Positions 35,328-42,834 of a stretch of DNA of 64,000 bases are shown one piece after another. The notes beneath the pieces were generated by a model. It worked only from the letters and a program-made list of their open reading frames with translations, was not told the DNA's origin and made no database searches. Source of the stretch: Bacillus massilioanorexius (GTDB taxonomy: Bacteria; Bacillota; Bacilli; Bacillales; DSM-1321); assembly GCF_902374955.1 (NCBI RefSeq), contig NZ_CABKRX010000036.1, forward strand, positions 12,647-76,646. Reading direction: 5' to 3'. A program made the translations under genes and the position numbers. Positions within the stretch are counted from its first letter, which is position 1; the number at the start of each line of letters is the position of its first letter.

Positions 35328-36053
35328 ATGATTGATAAAAAGTCACCTGTTCCAATTTATCACCAGCTTGAAGAGCTAATTAAACAACAAATTGATTCGG
35401 GTCAGCTACAACCTAATCAAGCTATTCCTTCTGAACGTGAATTTACGGAACAATATCAAATAAGCCGAATGACAGTTCGACAAGCATTAACAAACCTTGT
35501 AAATGATGGATTACTTTATCGAAAGAAAGGTACAGGTACATTTGTTAGTGAGCGAAAGGTTGAACGGGTAATGCAAGGTTTAACAAGCTTTTCAGAGGAT
35601 ATGATTGAAAGAGGATTGACACCTAGTAGTGAAATTCTATCTTACGAAGTTGTTCCTGCTAGCCCTTCTGTTTCTCAAAAACTGGAGATTGATGTTGAAA
35701 AACCTGTATTACAAATTGAAAGAATTCGATTAGCTGATGACGTACCAATGGCTATCGAAACAGCCTATATGCCATTACATCTAATTGAAGGATTAACTAA
35801 GGAACTAGCTAAAGACTCTATTTATCAGTTCATTGAAGAAAAATTTTCGCTTAAAATTGATGTTGCCGATCAAGAACTTGAAGCAGTTGCCGCTAGTGAT
35901 TATGATGCTAAGCATTTGCATATAAAAAAAGGTAGCCCCGTATTAAAAATCATACAGGTTACTTATTTAGAAGATCGAACACCGATTGAATATGTCAAAT
36001 CATCTTTTCGAGCTGATCGTTATCGTTTCTATAATCAACTTAAGCGACAATAA
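35328..36053 (+). CDS. nagR: GntR/HutC-family regulator NagR
   Basis: A 241-residue regulator with an N-terminal winged helix (FTEQYQISRMTVRQALTNLVNDGLLYRKKGTGTFVSE, residues ~36-72) and a C-terminal UTRA ligand domain. NagR (YvoA) of B. subtilis binds GlcN-6-P or GlcNAc-6-P and represses nag genes. It is the third gene of the nag operon, 26 bases after nagB, so it is probably autoregulated through the site upstream of nagA. Confidence 0.94.
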   Translation: MIDKKSPVPIYHQLEELIKQQIDSGQLQPNQAIPSEREFTEQYQISRMTVRQALTNLVNDGLLYRKKGTGTFVSERKVERVMQGLTSFSEDMIERGLTPSSEILSYEVVPASPSVSQKLEIDVEKPVLQIERIRLADDVPMAIETAYMPLHLIEGLTKELAKDSIYQFIEEKFSLKIDVADQELEAVAASDYDAKHLHIKKGSPVLKIIQVTYLEDRTPIEYVKSSFRADRYRFYNQLKRQ

Positions 36054-36190
36054 GAAAAACCGTTACCAATCCTTTTTAGTATAATCATTATCTCAGTGAA
36101 AAGGTAAATCCATTTAACCTTCCATTCCATGATATGGAATCAAAAAGGAATGGCTTATAGCCGAGCAAGGCAGACATTTGTCTTGGTCCC

Positions 36191-36246
36191 AAATTATATT
36201 TCTAATCTTATAAGAAAAGCGGAAGCGCCTCGGTTATGCGCTTAAA
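36191..36246 (+). repeat. degenerate dispersed intergenic repeat, fragment D
   Basis: TATAAGAAAAGCGGAAGCGCCT is the sharpest copy of the family's left end in this window; the right part is missing. A GGCTTATAGCC segment about 45 bases upstream may be another piece. Confidence 0.45.
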
Positions 36247-36252
36247 AAACAT

Positions 36253-36290
36253 AAAAAACTTGTCTTGAAATGTAACAAGACGAGTTTTTT
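36253..36290. terminator. terminator between nagR and mutS-like gene
   Basis: AAAAAACTTGTCTTG and CAAGACGAGTTTTTT pair with one mismatch between the two convergent genes. Confidence 0.8.
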
Positions 36291-36311
36291 CTTATTTAAA
36301 TAAACGCTTTT

Positions 36312-38216
36312 TTATTCTTCTCTTCTCTTTCTAATCTCTTTTTGTACTTTTCTAAGTGCTTTTTTTGATCCTCTTTCCAAATCATGCTGTAACTTTCTCT
36401 CTTGAAAGCTTGTAAACAGTATATTTAAATCATAACCTTCTGGATATAATTGAGTTGCCTTAATATCAAGTTGAATTCGCTTCACATTCACTTCTATCAT
36501 TTCATTTTTATAAAATAAGACAACATTATTATATTTATCTAACGGCTTATATACGATGGCATAATCATTTTCTTCCAAAAGTTTCACTCTATCACCTATT
36601 TCATAATTGTAATGCACTTCCGGAAGAATTGCCTCCACTGTAGGTTTTTTTATTTTATTTTCTTTCACAGTATCAAAGTTATATGCCTTATTCTCAATAT
36701 ATAATTCCGCTCTCTTTAATACATGTTCACGTATATTCATTCTTCGAGAGATCCAAAGGGCGTTACTATCTCCAGATTTACCGATTAGAAGCTTATACAT
36801 AGGCTGTAGTGCCTCGCTATTAAATAACATTGCAGCGTTCATGAAGTCATCATGCATTTCAGAATATCGTTTTATTTCACCATAATGGGTAGTAGCAATT
36901 GTTATACATCCCATATGGTAAAATTCTTCTAGTATCGCAATCGCTAACGCAGCACCTTCATTCGGCTCTGTGCCACTTCCAATCTCATCGAACAATAGAA
37001 GCGTATTATTATTAGAGGCTCTCATAATCTCAGAAATATTCTTCATATGGGAAGAAAATGTGCTTAATGCATTTTCTAAGCTTTGGTTATCGCCAATATC
37101 AACAAATACATTATCGAAAATCGCGATTTCTGTTCCTTCTTTAGCAATAATATGAAGACCAGACATAACTGCTAATGTTAGAATTCCAATTGTCTTTAGA
37201 ACAACTGTTTTTCCACCAGCATTCGGTCCCGTAATGATTAAACTTCGATAATCTTGACCAATCTCAAAATCAAGTGGAACAATATCTCCTTCTAATAATG
37301 GATGCTTACTGTCTACTAATTTAATAAAGCCATGATTATTTAGTTTTGGTTCCATACCATCTGTACTCTTACTATATTTGGCTTTAGCAAAAATCATATC
37401 GTATTGGCTAATACATTCGATATTAATTCGAATTGCATGAATCGCCTCATAAATAGTGCCTGATAAGGTAGCCAGTATTTGATATTCTTCAACGGATTCC
37501 TCTGATTTCAAACAAGCTAGTTCTACATTAAGTTTTGAAACAGCAGCCGGTTCCATAAACACAGTTGAACCTTTTGAGGATATTTCAACAATAGTTCCTG
37601 CTACTTGATTTTTAAAAGAAGCCTTAATTGGAATCGTAAAACGATCATCTTTCTTACTAATATAGAATTCTTGAATGAACTCTTTATTCGCACCGCTTTT
37701 CAAAAACTTATTAAGTCGTTCTTCAATTTTTTCTTCTGTTTTAGCCATTTGATTCCGGATACGTTTTAGTTCTCTGCTAGCATTTGAATCTACTCGACTG
37801 CCTTTGATAGCAAATAATATACTCTCTTCAATATCGCGAAATTCAGTCATAGAAAAGGCATACGAATGAAGTACAGGAGCAAAAAATTCTTTATCAGCCA
37901 TAAACTTTTTAATTCTCCTACAACCTCTCAAAAAATCAGATACAGCTGTTAATTCTATTGGTGTTAAAACCATACCTTTTTCTAACTTTTCAATATGACT
38001 TGCTATATTAGATATGCCCGTTAATGGCAAATGCTTTTCAGCATCTAATAACTTCCTAGCTTCACTCGTCTCTTTCAAACGATTTTTCACTACTTTTATA
38101 TTAGAACTTGGCTGTAACTTATCAATTAATGCTTTCCCTAAGCCACTAACACAATAGCTTTTTACTTTCTCTTTTAATTCGTTATATTGTAATTTATCAA
38201 AAGTCATAGTATTCAT
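36312..38216 (-). CDS. MutS2-like ATPase without Smr domain
   Basis: MutS-superfamily protein of 634 residues. The N-terminal core and clamp (LKETSEARKLLDAEKHLPL..; long coil RELKRIRNQMAKTEEKIEERLNKF) are followed by the ABC-type ATPase: Walker A ITGPNAGGKTVVLKT, signature STFSSHMKNISEIM, Walker B TLLLFDEIGSGTEPNEGAAL, and TIATTHYGEIKRYS. This resembles MutS2, but MutS2 is near 780 residues and ends with a Smr nuclease domain, absent here; the C-terminus is instead a short basic region (KKALRKVQKEIRKRREE). It may be a MutS2 paralogue acting on recombination intermediates or ribosomes. GAGGA before ATG 38216 supports this start. Confidence 0.85.
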   Translation of the reverse strand: MNTMTFDKLQYNELKEKVKSYCVSGLGKALIDKLQPSSNIKVVKNRLKETSEARKLLDAEKHLPLTGISNIASHIEKLEKGMVLTPIELTAVSDFLRGCRRIKKFMADKEFFAPVLHSYAFSMTEFRDIEESILFAIKGSRVDSNASRELKRIRNQMAKTEEKIEERLNKFLKSGANKEFIQEFYISKKDDRFTIPIKASFKNQVAGTIVEISSKGSTVFMEPAAVSKLNVELACLKSEESVEEYQILATLSGTIYEAIHAIRINIECISQYDMIFAKAKYSKSTDGMEPKLNNHGFIKLVDSKHPLLEGDIVPLDFEIGQDYRSLIITGPNAGGKTVVLKTIGILTLAVMSGLHIIAKEGTEIAIFDNVFVDIGDNQSLENALSTFSSHMKNISEIMRASNNNTLLLFDEIGSGTEPNEGAALAIAILEEFYHMGCITIATTHYGEIKRYSEMHDDFMNAAMLFNSEALQPMYKLLIGKSGDSNALWISRRMNIREHVLKRAELYIENKAYNFDTVKENKIKKPTVEAILPEVHYNYEIGDRVKLLEENDYAIVYKPLDKYNNVVLFYKNEMIEVNVKRIQLDIKATQLYPEGYDLNILFTSFQERKLQHDLERGSKKALRKVQKEIRKRREE

Positions 38217-38345
38217 TTTTATTTTCCTCATTTCTGAATTGTACAAGCTTCCCTTTAGCACCGTATAATCTAAGATCACTTAGACTTCATTTAATAAACG
38301 TCTAGAACCACAAGAAACTCAACATGGGATTTAGATAATAAAATA

Positions 38346-38406
38346 GCCCGCAAAAGCCTTTCCTACCATACCAATTAGCATAATTGGATAGAAAGCTCCT
38401 GCGGGC
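38346..38406 (-). terminator. long composite hairpin
   Basis: GCCCGCA/TGCGGGC closes the stem, an inner AGC-TTTC/GAAAGCT section follows, and CCAATTA/TAATTGG forms the tip around GCA. On the minus strand it runs into TATTTTATTATCT, so it may terminate a minus-strand transcript. Confidence 0.55.
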
Positions 38407-38487
38407 ATAAGCCTTGTAACATAAACTAAGGCACAATATCGCCTTCCCACACAAAATGAATAAGGGTACTAGAAACCCTTTGAACAA

Positions 38488-38519
38488 AAAGCATGGTAGG
38501 ACAAATCCCACCATGCTTT
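38488..38519 (-). terminator. hairpin with minus-strand T-tract
   Basis: AAAGCATGGT and ACCATGCTTT form a perfect 10-bp stem with a GG/CC extension. Only the minus strand continues into TTTTTG. Confidence 0.6.
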
Positions 38520-38573
38520 ACGCCTTAACATTCTACATGTTAAACGAATATATGGAAAAGGAAGCAGTCTTAT

Positions 38574-38686
38574 AGTAGGTATTCAACAATGTTGGTAAAC
38601 ATTATTGAAAAAAGGCATTCTTAATAAACTGGAATAAATCCAGAAATTAAAATCCTTATTCAACTAAAATTTAGTTGATACCTACT
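38574..38686. repeat. small element with AGTAGGTAT inverted ends
   Basis: AGTAGGTATT at the left and ATACCTACT at the right are inverted copies bounding 113 bases that fold into three hairpins (TTCAACAATGTT/AACATTATTGAA, CTGGA/TCCAG, TCAACTAAA/TTTAGTTGA). It has the layout of a very small non-coding mobile element, but no target-site duplication was identified. Confidence 0.4.
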
Positions 38687-38777
38687 CCCGACATACTTCA
38701 CCACACCTTTTTATAATATGTGATTAATGTAACATGTATTATTCCTTTCGTCAAACAATAATTGGAAAATGAGTCAT

Positions 38778-39091
38778 TTAACTAGCCTTAAAAACACGTT
38801 CACCCTTCATTTTCATATACCTATACATAACCATGCAGAGTAGCATTAACACCATACTCCAGCATCCCATAAAAATTGTCTGATTGATATTAGACCTGCA
38901 AACATGATTGCAACGAGAACGACAATACTAAACAAGCCTGCAAAAATCACAATCAAAAATGCTGCACTTTGCTTTATCGTATCGGTAACCTCATTAGTCC
39001 AATCAAAATTTGGGAATTTCAGATTAACAACGATCCCAACGTCATAAGTTAGTGGAACAACAAAAAGCATTAAGCTTTCAACAAAACTCAT
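38778..39091 (-). pseudogene. C-terminal remnant of an ABC-type membrane permease
   Basis: The frame from 39091 reads SFVESLMLFVVPLTYDVGIVVNLKFPNFDWTNEVTDTIKQSAAF, which I recognise as the late region of a large Bacillus ABC-exporter permease, then a membrane helix. After WDAGVW the frame is lost near 38850, but a neighbouring frame continues as LMLLCMVMYRYMKMKGERVFKAS and stops at 38778, a plausible C-terminal end. The N-terminal three quarters are missing. So this is a truncated, frameshifted fragment; the family name is an inference. Confidence 0.65.
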
Positions 39092-39150
39092 GGGTACTGT
39101 AATAGTGACCTTTAGCTATAGAACAAGTACTTATACACGCTTTCCTCAAC

Positions 39151-39183
39151 AAAAAGCCTTCCATTTTTTACGGAAGGCTTTTT
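39151..39183 (-). terminator. mupG-like gene terminator
   Basis: AAAAAGCCTTCC and GGAAGGCTTTTT form a perfect 12-bp stem 16 bases after the stop codon. Confidence 0.9.
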
Positions 39184-39198
39184 GTATTGCATTTCATT

Positions 39199-40287
39199 TT
39201 ATTTTTCGATAACCATTTCAAAGTAGTCCCAAGGCTTAATATAGTCTAAAAGGAATACTTCCTCCTCAACAATTCTTCCAATTACGTTTTTACGTCCATC
39301 ATTTTTCATCGGAAGGCGTGCGATTTGAAGTTCTCCTTTGTATTGTCCGAAATCATTATTACCCATCAATACATCGCCTTTTTGAATATCATAATTATTG
39401 TGTTTTGGAAATGCTTCTGTCTTATACTTCACACGACTTTGTGTAGAACGAATAAGATATTCAGACACATCACCGCGGTTGAAATGTATTTCCTTTTCCA
39501 CAATTAGCTTCTCTAGATCAGAAGCTTCTTTGTTCATGTTCACACGGAAAGATAGCTTATTTGGATTTAATTTACTTAAAGCTGCTAATTCTTCTTCTGA
39601 AGCATAAGCATTTCCAATAATCACATCATCTACTAAATCCGTTGCAAATAAATGTTTCGCTTGAGTTACAATTGGTAAAGTACGATGCTGTTCTAACGTG
39701 CATAAACCATCACTCACTGGCCACGGACCATAAGTTGCAGCCTTAGAAGATACAAACGCAGCCACACGGATATTGTGCTTTCTAAAGAGTTCTGATGTTT
39801 CAACAAAATGCTTATAAGAAAGACCAGTATATTCTTGAGGATAGAAGTTATGACATCCAACTAGAGTATCACGGTTTGGACCGTAACTTAAAATTTGCTC
39901 TAAATATTTTGTACCGTTACTAATGTTAATTTCAATTTTCAAGCCATACGGATTATGTGTCATTAACGCTTCTTTCTGTCCACCAAATCCTTCATCTAAA
40001 CGGATTCCTGTTGCACCCATTTGAGCAAACACTTCTAAATTATCGTATGATGCCCCTAAAGTAGGGAAAACGTGTGGCGCGACATCTAAAATGACTTCCA
40101 TACCTTCATTACGAGCATGTGTAATAATATCTGTGAACTCCTCAATAATGGCTTCTTTACTTCCTTGAACAGATAATAAACATGTAAAAATACGTTTAAA
40201 ACCATATTTAGCTGCTAATGAAATATACTCTTTGTCTTTTTCTCTTGTACTATGTTCTGGGTAAATTGAAATACCTAATTTTCTCAT
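39199..40287 (-). CDS. mupG: MupG-like 6-phospho-muramidase (DUF871)
   Basis: DUF871-family enzyme of 362 residues with an N-terminal TIM-barrel-like part (LGISIYPEHSTREKDKEYISLAAKYGFKRIFTCLLS, VILDVAPHVF, GIRLDEGFGG, IEINISNGT, GCHNFYPQEYTGLS) and a C-terminal cyclophilin-like domain. MupG of Staphylococcus aureus hydrolyses MurNAc-6-P-GlcNAc after PTS uptake; other members sit in cellobiose-type PTS operons. Here it follows a complete lactose/cellobiose PTS, after a 307-bp gap with its own terminator, so it may be separately transcribed. The substrate is inferred, not shown. Confidence 0.85.
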   Translation of the reverse strand: MRKLGISIYPEHSTREKDKEYISLAAKYGFKRIFTCLLSVQGSKEAIIEEFTDIITHARNEGMEVILDVAPHVFPTLGASYDNLEVFAQMGATGIRLDEGFGGQKEALMTHNPYGLKIEINISNGTKYLEQILSYGPNRDTLVGCHNFYPQEYTGLSYKHFVETSELFRKHNIRVAAFVSSKAATYGPWPVSDGLCTLEQHRTLPIVTQAKHLFATDLVDDVIIGNAYASEEELAALSKLNPNKLSFRVNMNKEASDLEKLIVEKEIHFNRGDVSEYLIRSTQSRVKYKTEAFPKHNNYDIQKGDVLMGNNDFGQYKGELQIARLPMKNDGRKNVIGRIVEEEVFLLDYIKPWDYFEMVIEK

Positions 40288-40351
40288 TTCCTACACCTCA
40301 AATATTAATCTCTTAATCAAATTAATGGGCAGGTACTACCGTTACATTATT

Positions 40352-40368
40352 TAGAAAGCGGCTTTCTA
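40352..40368 (-). promoter_or_regulatory. 17-bp palindrome before mupG-like gene
   Basis: TAGAAAGC and GCTTTCTA flank a single central G. It is 65-81 bases upstream of the start codon. It partly resembles a CcpA cre site (AAAGCGGCTTT core), but could be a dedicated operator. Confidence 0.5.
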
Positions 40369-40535
40369 TACATCAAATTTTTGTCGGATTCCCTCTTCCA
40401 TTTTTAACGCACCTTCATATTCTTCTTTGAGGAAAAATATAATATAGCACCTTAATGTGTAACATCAGCTTTTTTCACAAAGTAAGAATGCATTTGTAAA
40501 CAAAGTGTTATAAAAATGAATTAAGATAAAGCGTA

Positions 40536-40582
40536 GGGGCGTCCCAAAAAGTGATTGAAAATCGCTTTTTAGGAAAGCCCCT
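40536..40582 (-). terminator. PTS operon terminator
   Basis: GGGGC, CCAAAAAGTGAT, ATCGCTTTTTAGG and GCCCC form a two-part stem downstream of the IIA gene. Confidence 0.7.
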
Positions 40583-40594
40583 TACAGTTACATA

Positions 40595-40894
40595 TTAACC
40601 AATTCTTTTGTATAATTCTACCATTTCGCCTGCTAAATCTTTTAATGTCATTGCTGTCATTAAGTGATCCTGAGCGTGAATTAGTAAGATAGAGATTTCT
40701 GATTTTTCTCCACGAGCTTCCCCTTGAATTAAAGCAGTTTGTGATTTATGTGCTTCACCAAGTGCTTGTGTAGCTTCTTCAATATATTTTTCAGCTAATT
40801 CAAAGTTACCTTGTTTAGCTTCTTTAAGAGCTTCCATCGCTGTACTTCTAGCGTTCCCAGCGTTTAGAATAATTCCCATAATGATTGTTTCCAT
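40595..40894 (-). CDS. PTS lactose/cellobiose-family IIA
   Basis: EIIA of the Lac family, 99 residues, all-alpha. The phosphorylated His lies in ISILLIHAQDHLMTAM (about residue 78). It takes phosphate from HPr and passes it to IIB. AGGAGG lies six bases before the ATG. It follows the IIC gene by 21 bases in the operon IIB-IIC-IIA. Confidence 0.94.
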   Translation of the reverse strand: METIIMGIILNAGNARSTAMEALKEAKQGNFELAEKYIEEATQALGEAHKSQTALIQGEARGEKSEISILLIHAQDHLMTAMTLKDLAGEMVELYKRIG

Positions 40895-40915
40895 AATGAT
40901 CCTCCTACAGTACTT

Positions 40916-42199
40916 CTACTGTTCTCCGTTTTCTGCTTTTATAGCTTGAATATCTTGTACTTTAATAAACGGAATATAAATTGCCACAGCTAATAAGAAG
41001 TTAAATATTTGTAGTGCAACACCTTGCCATGCTCCACCTGATGCTAAATAACCACTGAAAATTGGTGGCATAGACCACGGAACCAATGCTACTGTTTTCG
41101 GAACAAGTCCCATTGATATAGCAAAGAATGACGTACAAGTTAATACGATTGGAATTAACACGAATGGAATTAGTAAAATTGGGTTCAATACAATCGGAAC
41201 ACCAAATAATACTGGTTCATTAATGTTAAACACACCCGCAGGCGCTGTAATTTTCCCGATACTTCTATATTGAGCACTTTTTGCTACTAAGAAAATAGCT
41301 ACAATTAATGCTAATGTTGCACCAGCTCCCCCTAAGTGTACATATACATCGAAGAAAGGTTTTGTTACTACTGCTAATTGATCACTAAATGCAGATACTC
41401 CATCTTTAAACGCTGCCATATTTGTTTCTAACGATGGTAGGTAAATTGTTTCCATAATCGGTCCAATAATGTTTGTACCATGTAATCCAAAGAACCATAA
41501 TAAGTGAATTAATAAAGAAACAATAATCGCTGATGGTAGTGTATTTGATAGCCCTTGTAAAGGCTCTTGAATTGTATCAAAAATGATTTTGTGTAACGAT
41601 GTTCCTGCATGTGTAAATAATAAGAACGCCATTCCGAATACGATAAATACAACAGTCGCTGGAAGTAAAGCTGCAAACGAACGTGCTACCGCCGTCGGAA
41701 CTCCTTTAGGCATCTTAATTGTGAAATTTTTCTGGATTAAGAAACGGAAGATTTCTGTCGAAACGATAGATACAATTAATGCTACGAATAATCCTTGCGC
41801 GCCTGTCCAAGCAAAATCTACTCCGCCCTCAGTAGCTGTTACAGGACTCATAATAATAAGAGAACCAAAAGCAACTAATGCTGCTGATAAACCATCTACA
41901 TCATATGATTTCGCTAAGTTATAACTAATACCTATACCAACTAGTAAAGAAAGGATAGCAAAGGAACCTTTCCATATATTCCCTCCAAGATCAGTCCAAC
42001 CTTCACCAAATACTCGAACCATAAAATCTTGGTATCCTTCAAAAGGTAAACCATTAATTAATACAGCAAATGATCCTAAAATAATAAGTGGCATAATTGC
42101 TACGAATCCATCACGGATAGCTACTAAATGTCTTTGGCTACCAATTTTCCCAGCAACGGGAACAAAATATTTTTCTAAAAACTGAATAATTTTATTCAT
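40916..42199 (-). CDS. PTS lactose/cellobiose-family IIC
   Basis: Membrane channel component, 427 residues, about ten helices. Segments typical of the family include HLVAIRDGFVAIMPLIILGSFAVLINGLP near the start, LLWFFGLHGTNIIGPIMETIYLPSLE, and GVFNINEPVLFGVPIVLNPILLIPFVL with the sugar-site NEP motif. It carries a beta-disaccharide across the membrane while IIB phosphorylates it. The sugar may be cellobiose, chitobiose or a muropeptide-derived disaccharide; the linked DUF871 gene argues for an amino-sugar disaccharide. AAGGAGTGAG precedes the ATG. Confidence 0.93.
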   Translation of the reverse strand: MNKIIQFLEKYFVPVAGKIGSQRHLVAIRDGFVAIMPLIILGSFAVLINGLPFEGYQDFMVRVFGEGWTDLGGNIWKGSFAILSLLVGIGISYNLAKSYDVDGLSAALVAFGSLIIMSPVTATEGGVDFAWTGAQGLFVALIVSIVSTEIFRFLIQKNFTIKMPKGVPTAVARSFAALLPATVVFIVFGMAFLLFTHAGTSLHKIIFDTIQEPLQGLSNTLPSAIIVSLLIHLLWFFGLHGTNIIGPIMETIYLPSLETNMAAFKDGVSAFSDQLAVVTKPFFDVYVHLGGAGATLALIVAIFLVAKSAQYRSIGKITAPAGVFNINEPVLFGVPIVLNPILLIPFVLIPIVLTCTSFFAISMGLVPKTVALVPWSMPPIFSGYLASGGAWQGVALQIFNFLLAVAIYIPFIKVQDIQAIKAENGEQ

Positions 42200-42226
42200 G
42201 CTCTCACTCCTTCACTTCTTAATTAG

Positions 42227-42253
42227 GATAAGCTATACAATGTATAGCTTATC
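42227..42253 (-). terminator. IIB-IIC intercistronic hairpin
   Basis: GATAAGCTATAC and GTATAGCTTATC form a perfect 12-bp stem with a three-base loop directly between the IIB and IIC genes. No T-tract follows, so it more likely protects or processes the mRNA than stops transcription. Confidence 0.6.
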
Positions 42254-42256
42254 TAA

Positions 42257-42556
42257 TTACTTCATGTTTAAAGCTTGCTTTAACACTGCTTCTCCGTTCA
42301 TTGCGCCGTAATTCATCATATCAATTACTTCAACCGGAATATTTTTTGGAGCAGCTACAGCTTCAATTTTTGATTTTAAGAAACGAACTTGAGGTCCTAA
42401 TAAAATAACATCGCATTTATCAATATCTGCTTGTAATTGAGCTTCAGGAATCGCCCAAATTTTTGCATCTATACCTTGAGAACTAGCAGCAGCCTCCATT
42501 TTAGTTACTAACATACTTGTTGACATACCTGCTGAACAAACTAACATGATATTCAT
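42257..42556 (-). CDS. PTS lactose/cellobiose-family IIB
   Basis: EIIB of 99 residues; the phosphocysteine lies in NIMLVCSAGMSTSMLVTKM (Cys7). GGAGG stands nine bases before the ATG at 42556, so longer forms starting upstream are not used. It heads the PTS operon and is preceded by a promoter between two LacI-type operators. Confidence 0.94.
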   Translation of the reverse strand: MNIMLVCSAGMSTSMLVTKMEAAASSQGIDAKIWAIPEAQLQADIDKCDVILLGPQVRFLKSKIEAVAAPKNIPVEVIDMMNYGAMNGEAVLKQALNMK

Positions 42557-42580
42557 ATATTTCATCCTCCAATTGTTTTT

Positions 42581-42648
42581 TGATAACGTTTTCATTTGAC
42601 TTACTAAAGTTATCTTACAATACTTACAAAGTCGAGTAAACGTTTTCT
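42581..42648 (-). promoter_or_regulatory. PTS promoter with two LacI-type operators
   Basis: On the minus strand AGAAAACGTTTACT (42648-42635) and TGAAAACGTTATCA (42594-42581) share the core GAAAACGTT. The first overlaps a -35 TTTACT, which is followed after 17 bases by TAAGAT; the second lies downstream of the start point. The 54-bp spacing allows both sites on nearly the same helix face. The LacI-family product encoded just upstream is the obvious binder; the sites also partly fit CcpA cre. Confidence 0.75.
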
Positions 42649-42776
42649 TGAATATTTCACATTTTAGACACATTTATAGTGAGTCACTTAACTAACAAAA
42701 TTATTGTTTATAAAAACTAACAAACTATTCAATAAGATTTAGAACGGTGCCTTACATACTTACTTCCTAAAAAATA

Positions 42777-42833
42777 AAGAGAGTAACTTCTAAAGGTCGT
42801 ATCATGAACGACCTTTAGAAGTTACTCTCTTTT
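42777..42833 (-). terminator. LacI regulator terminator
   Basis: AAGAGAGTAACTTCTAAAGG and its perfect complement form a stem of about 24 bp with a 7-base loop, abutting the regulator's stop codon. Confidence 0.88.
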
Positions 42834-42834
42834 C

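Larger units (their letters stand above)
38217..38777. other. hairpin-dense gene-free stretch
   Basis: About 560 bases with at least seven stem-loops (38346-38406, 38411-38432, 38462-38480, 38488-38519, 38582-38609, 38629-38643, 38660-38678). No convincing protein gene; a 70-codon frame at 38302-38514 has no ribosome site. The two largest stems are followed by T-rich tracts only on the minus strand. Confidence 0.55.
40288..40594. other. gene-free stretch, PTS IIA / mupG-like gene
   Basis: About 307 bases. It holds the PTS operon terminator (about 40536-40582) and a 17-bp palindrome (40352-40368) upstream of the mupG-like gene. Confidence 0.5.

Noticed and set aside
38302..38514. 70-codon minus-strand frame as a gene
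   Set aside because: No ribosome site, overlaps strong hairpins, and the hydrophobic-looking peptide segment lies in another frame.
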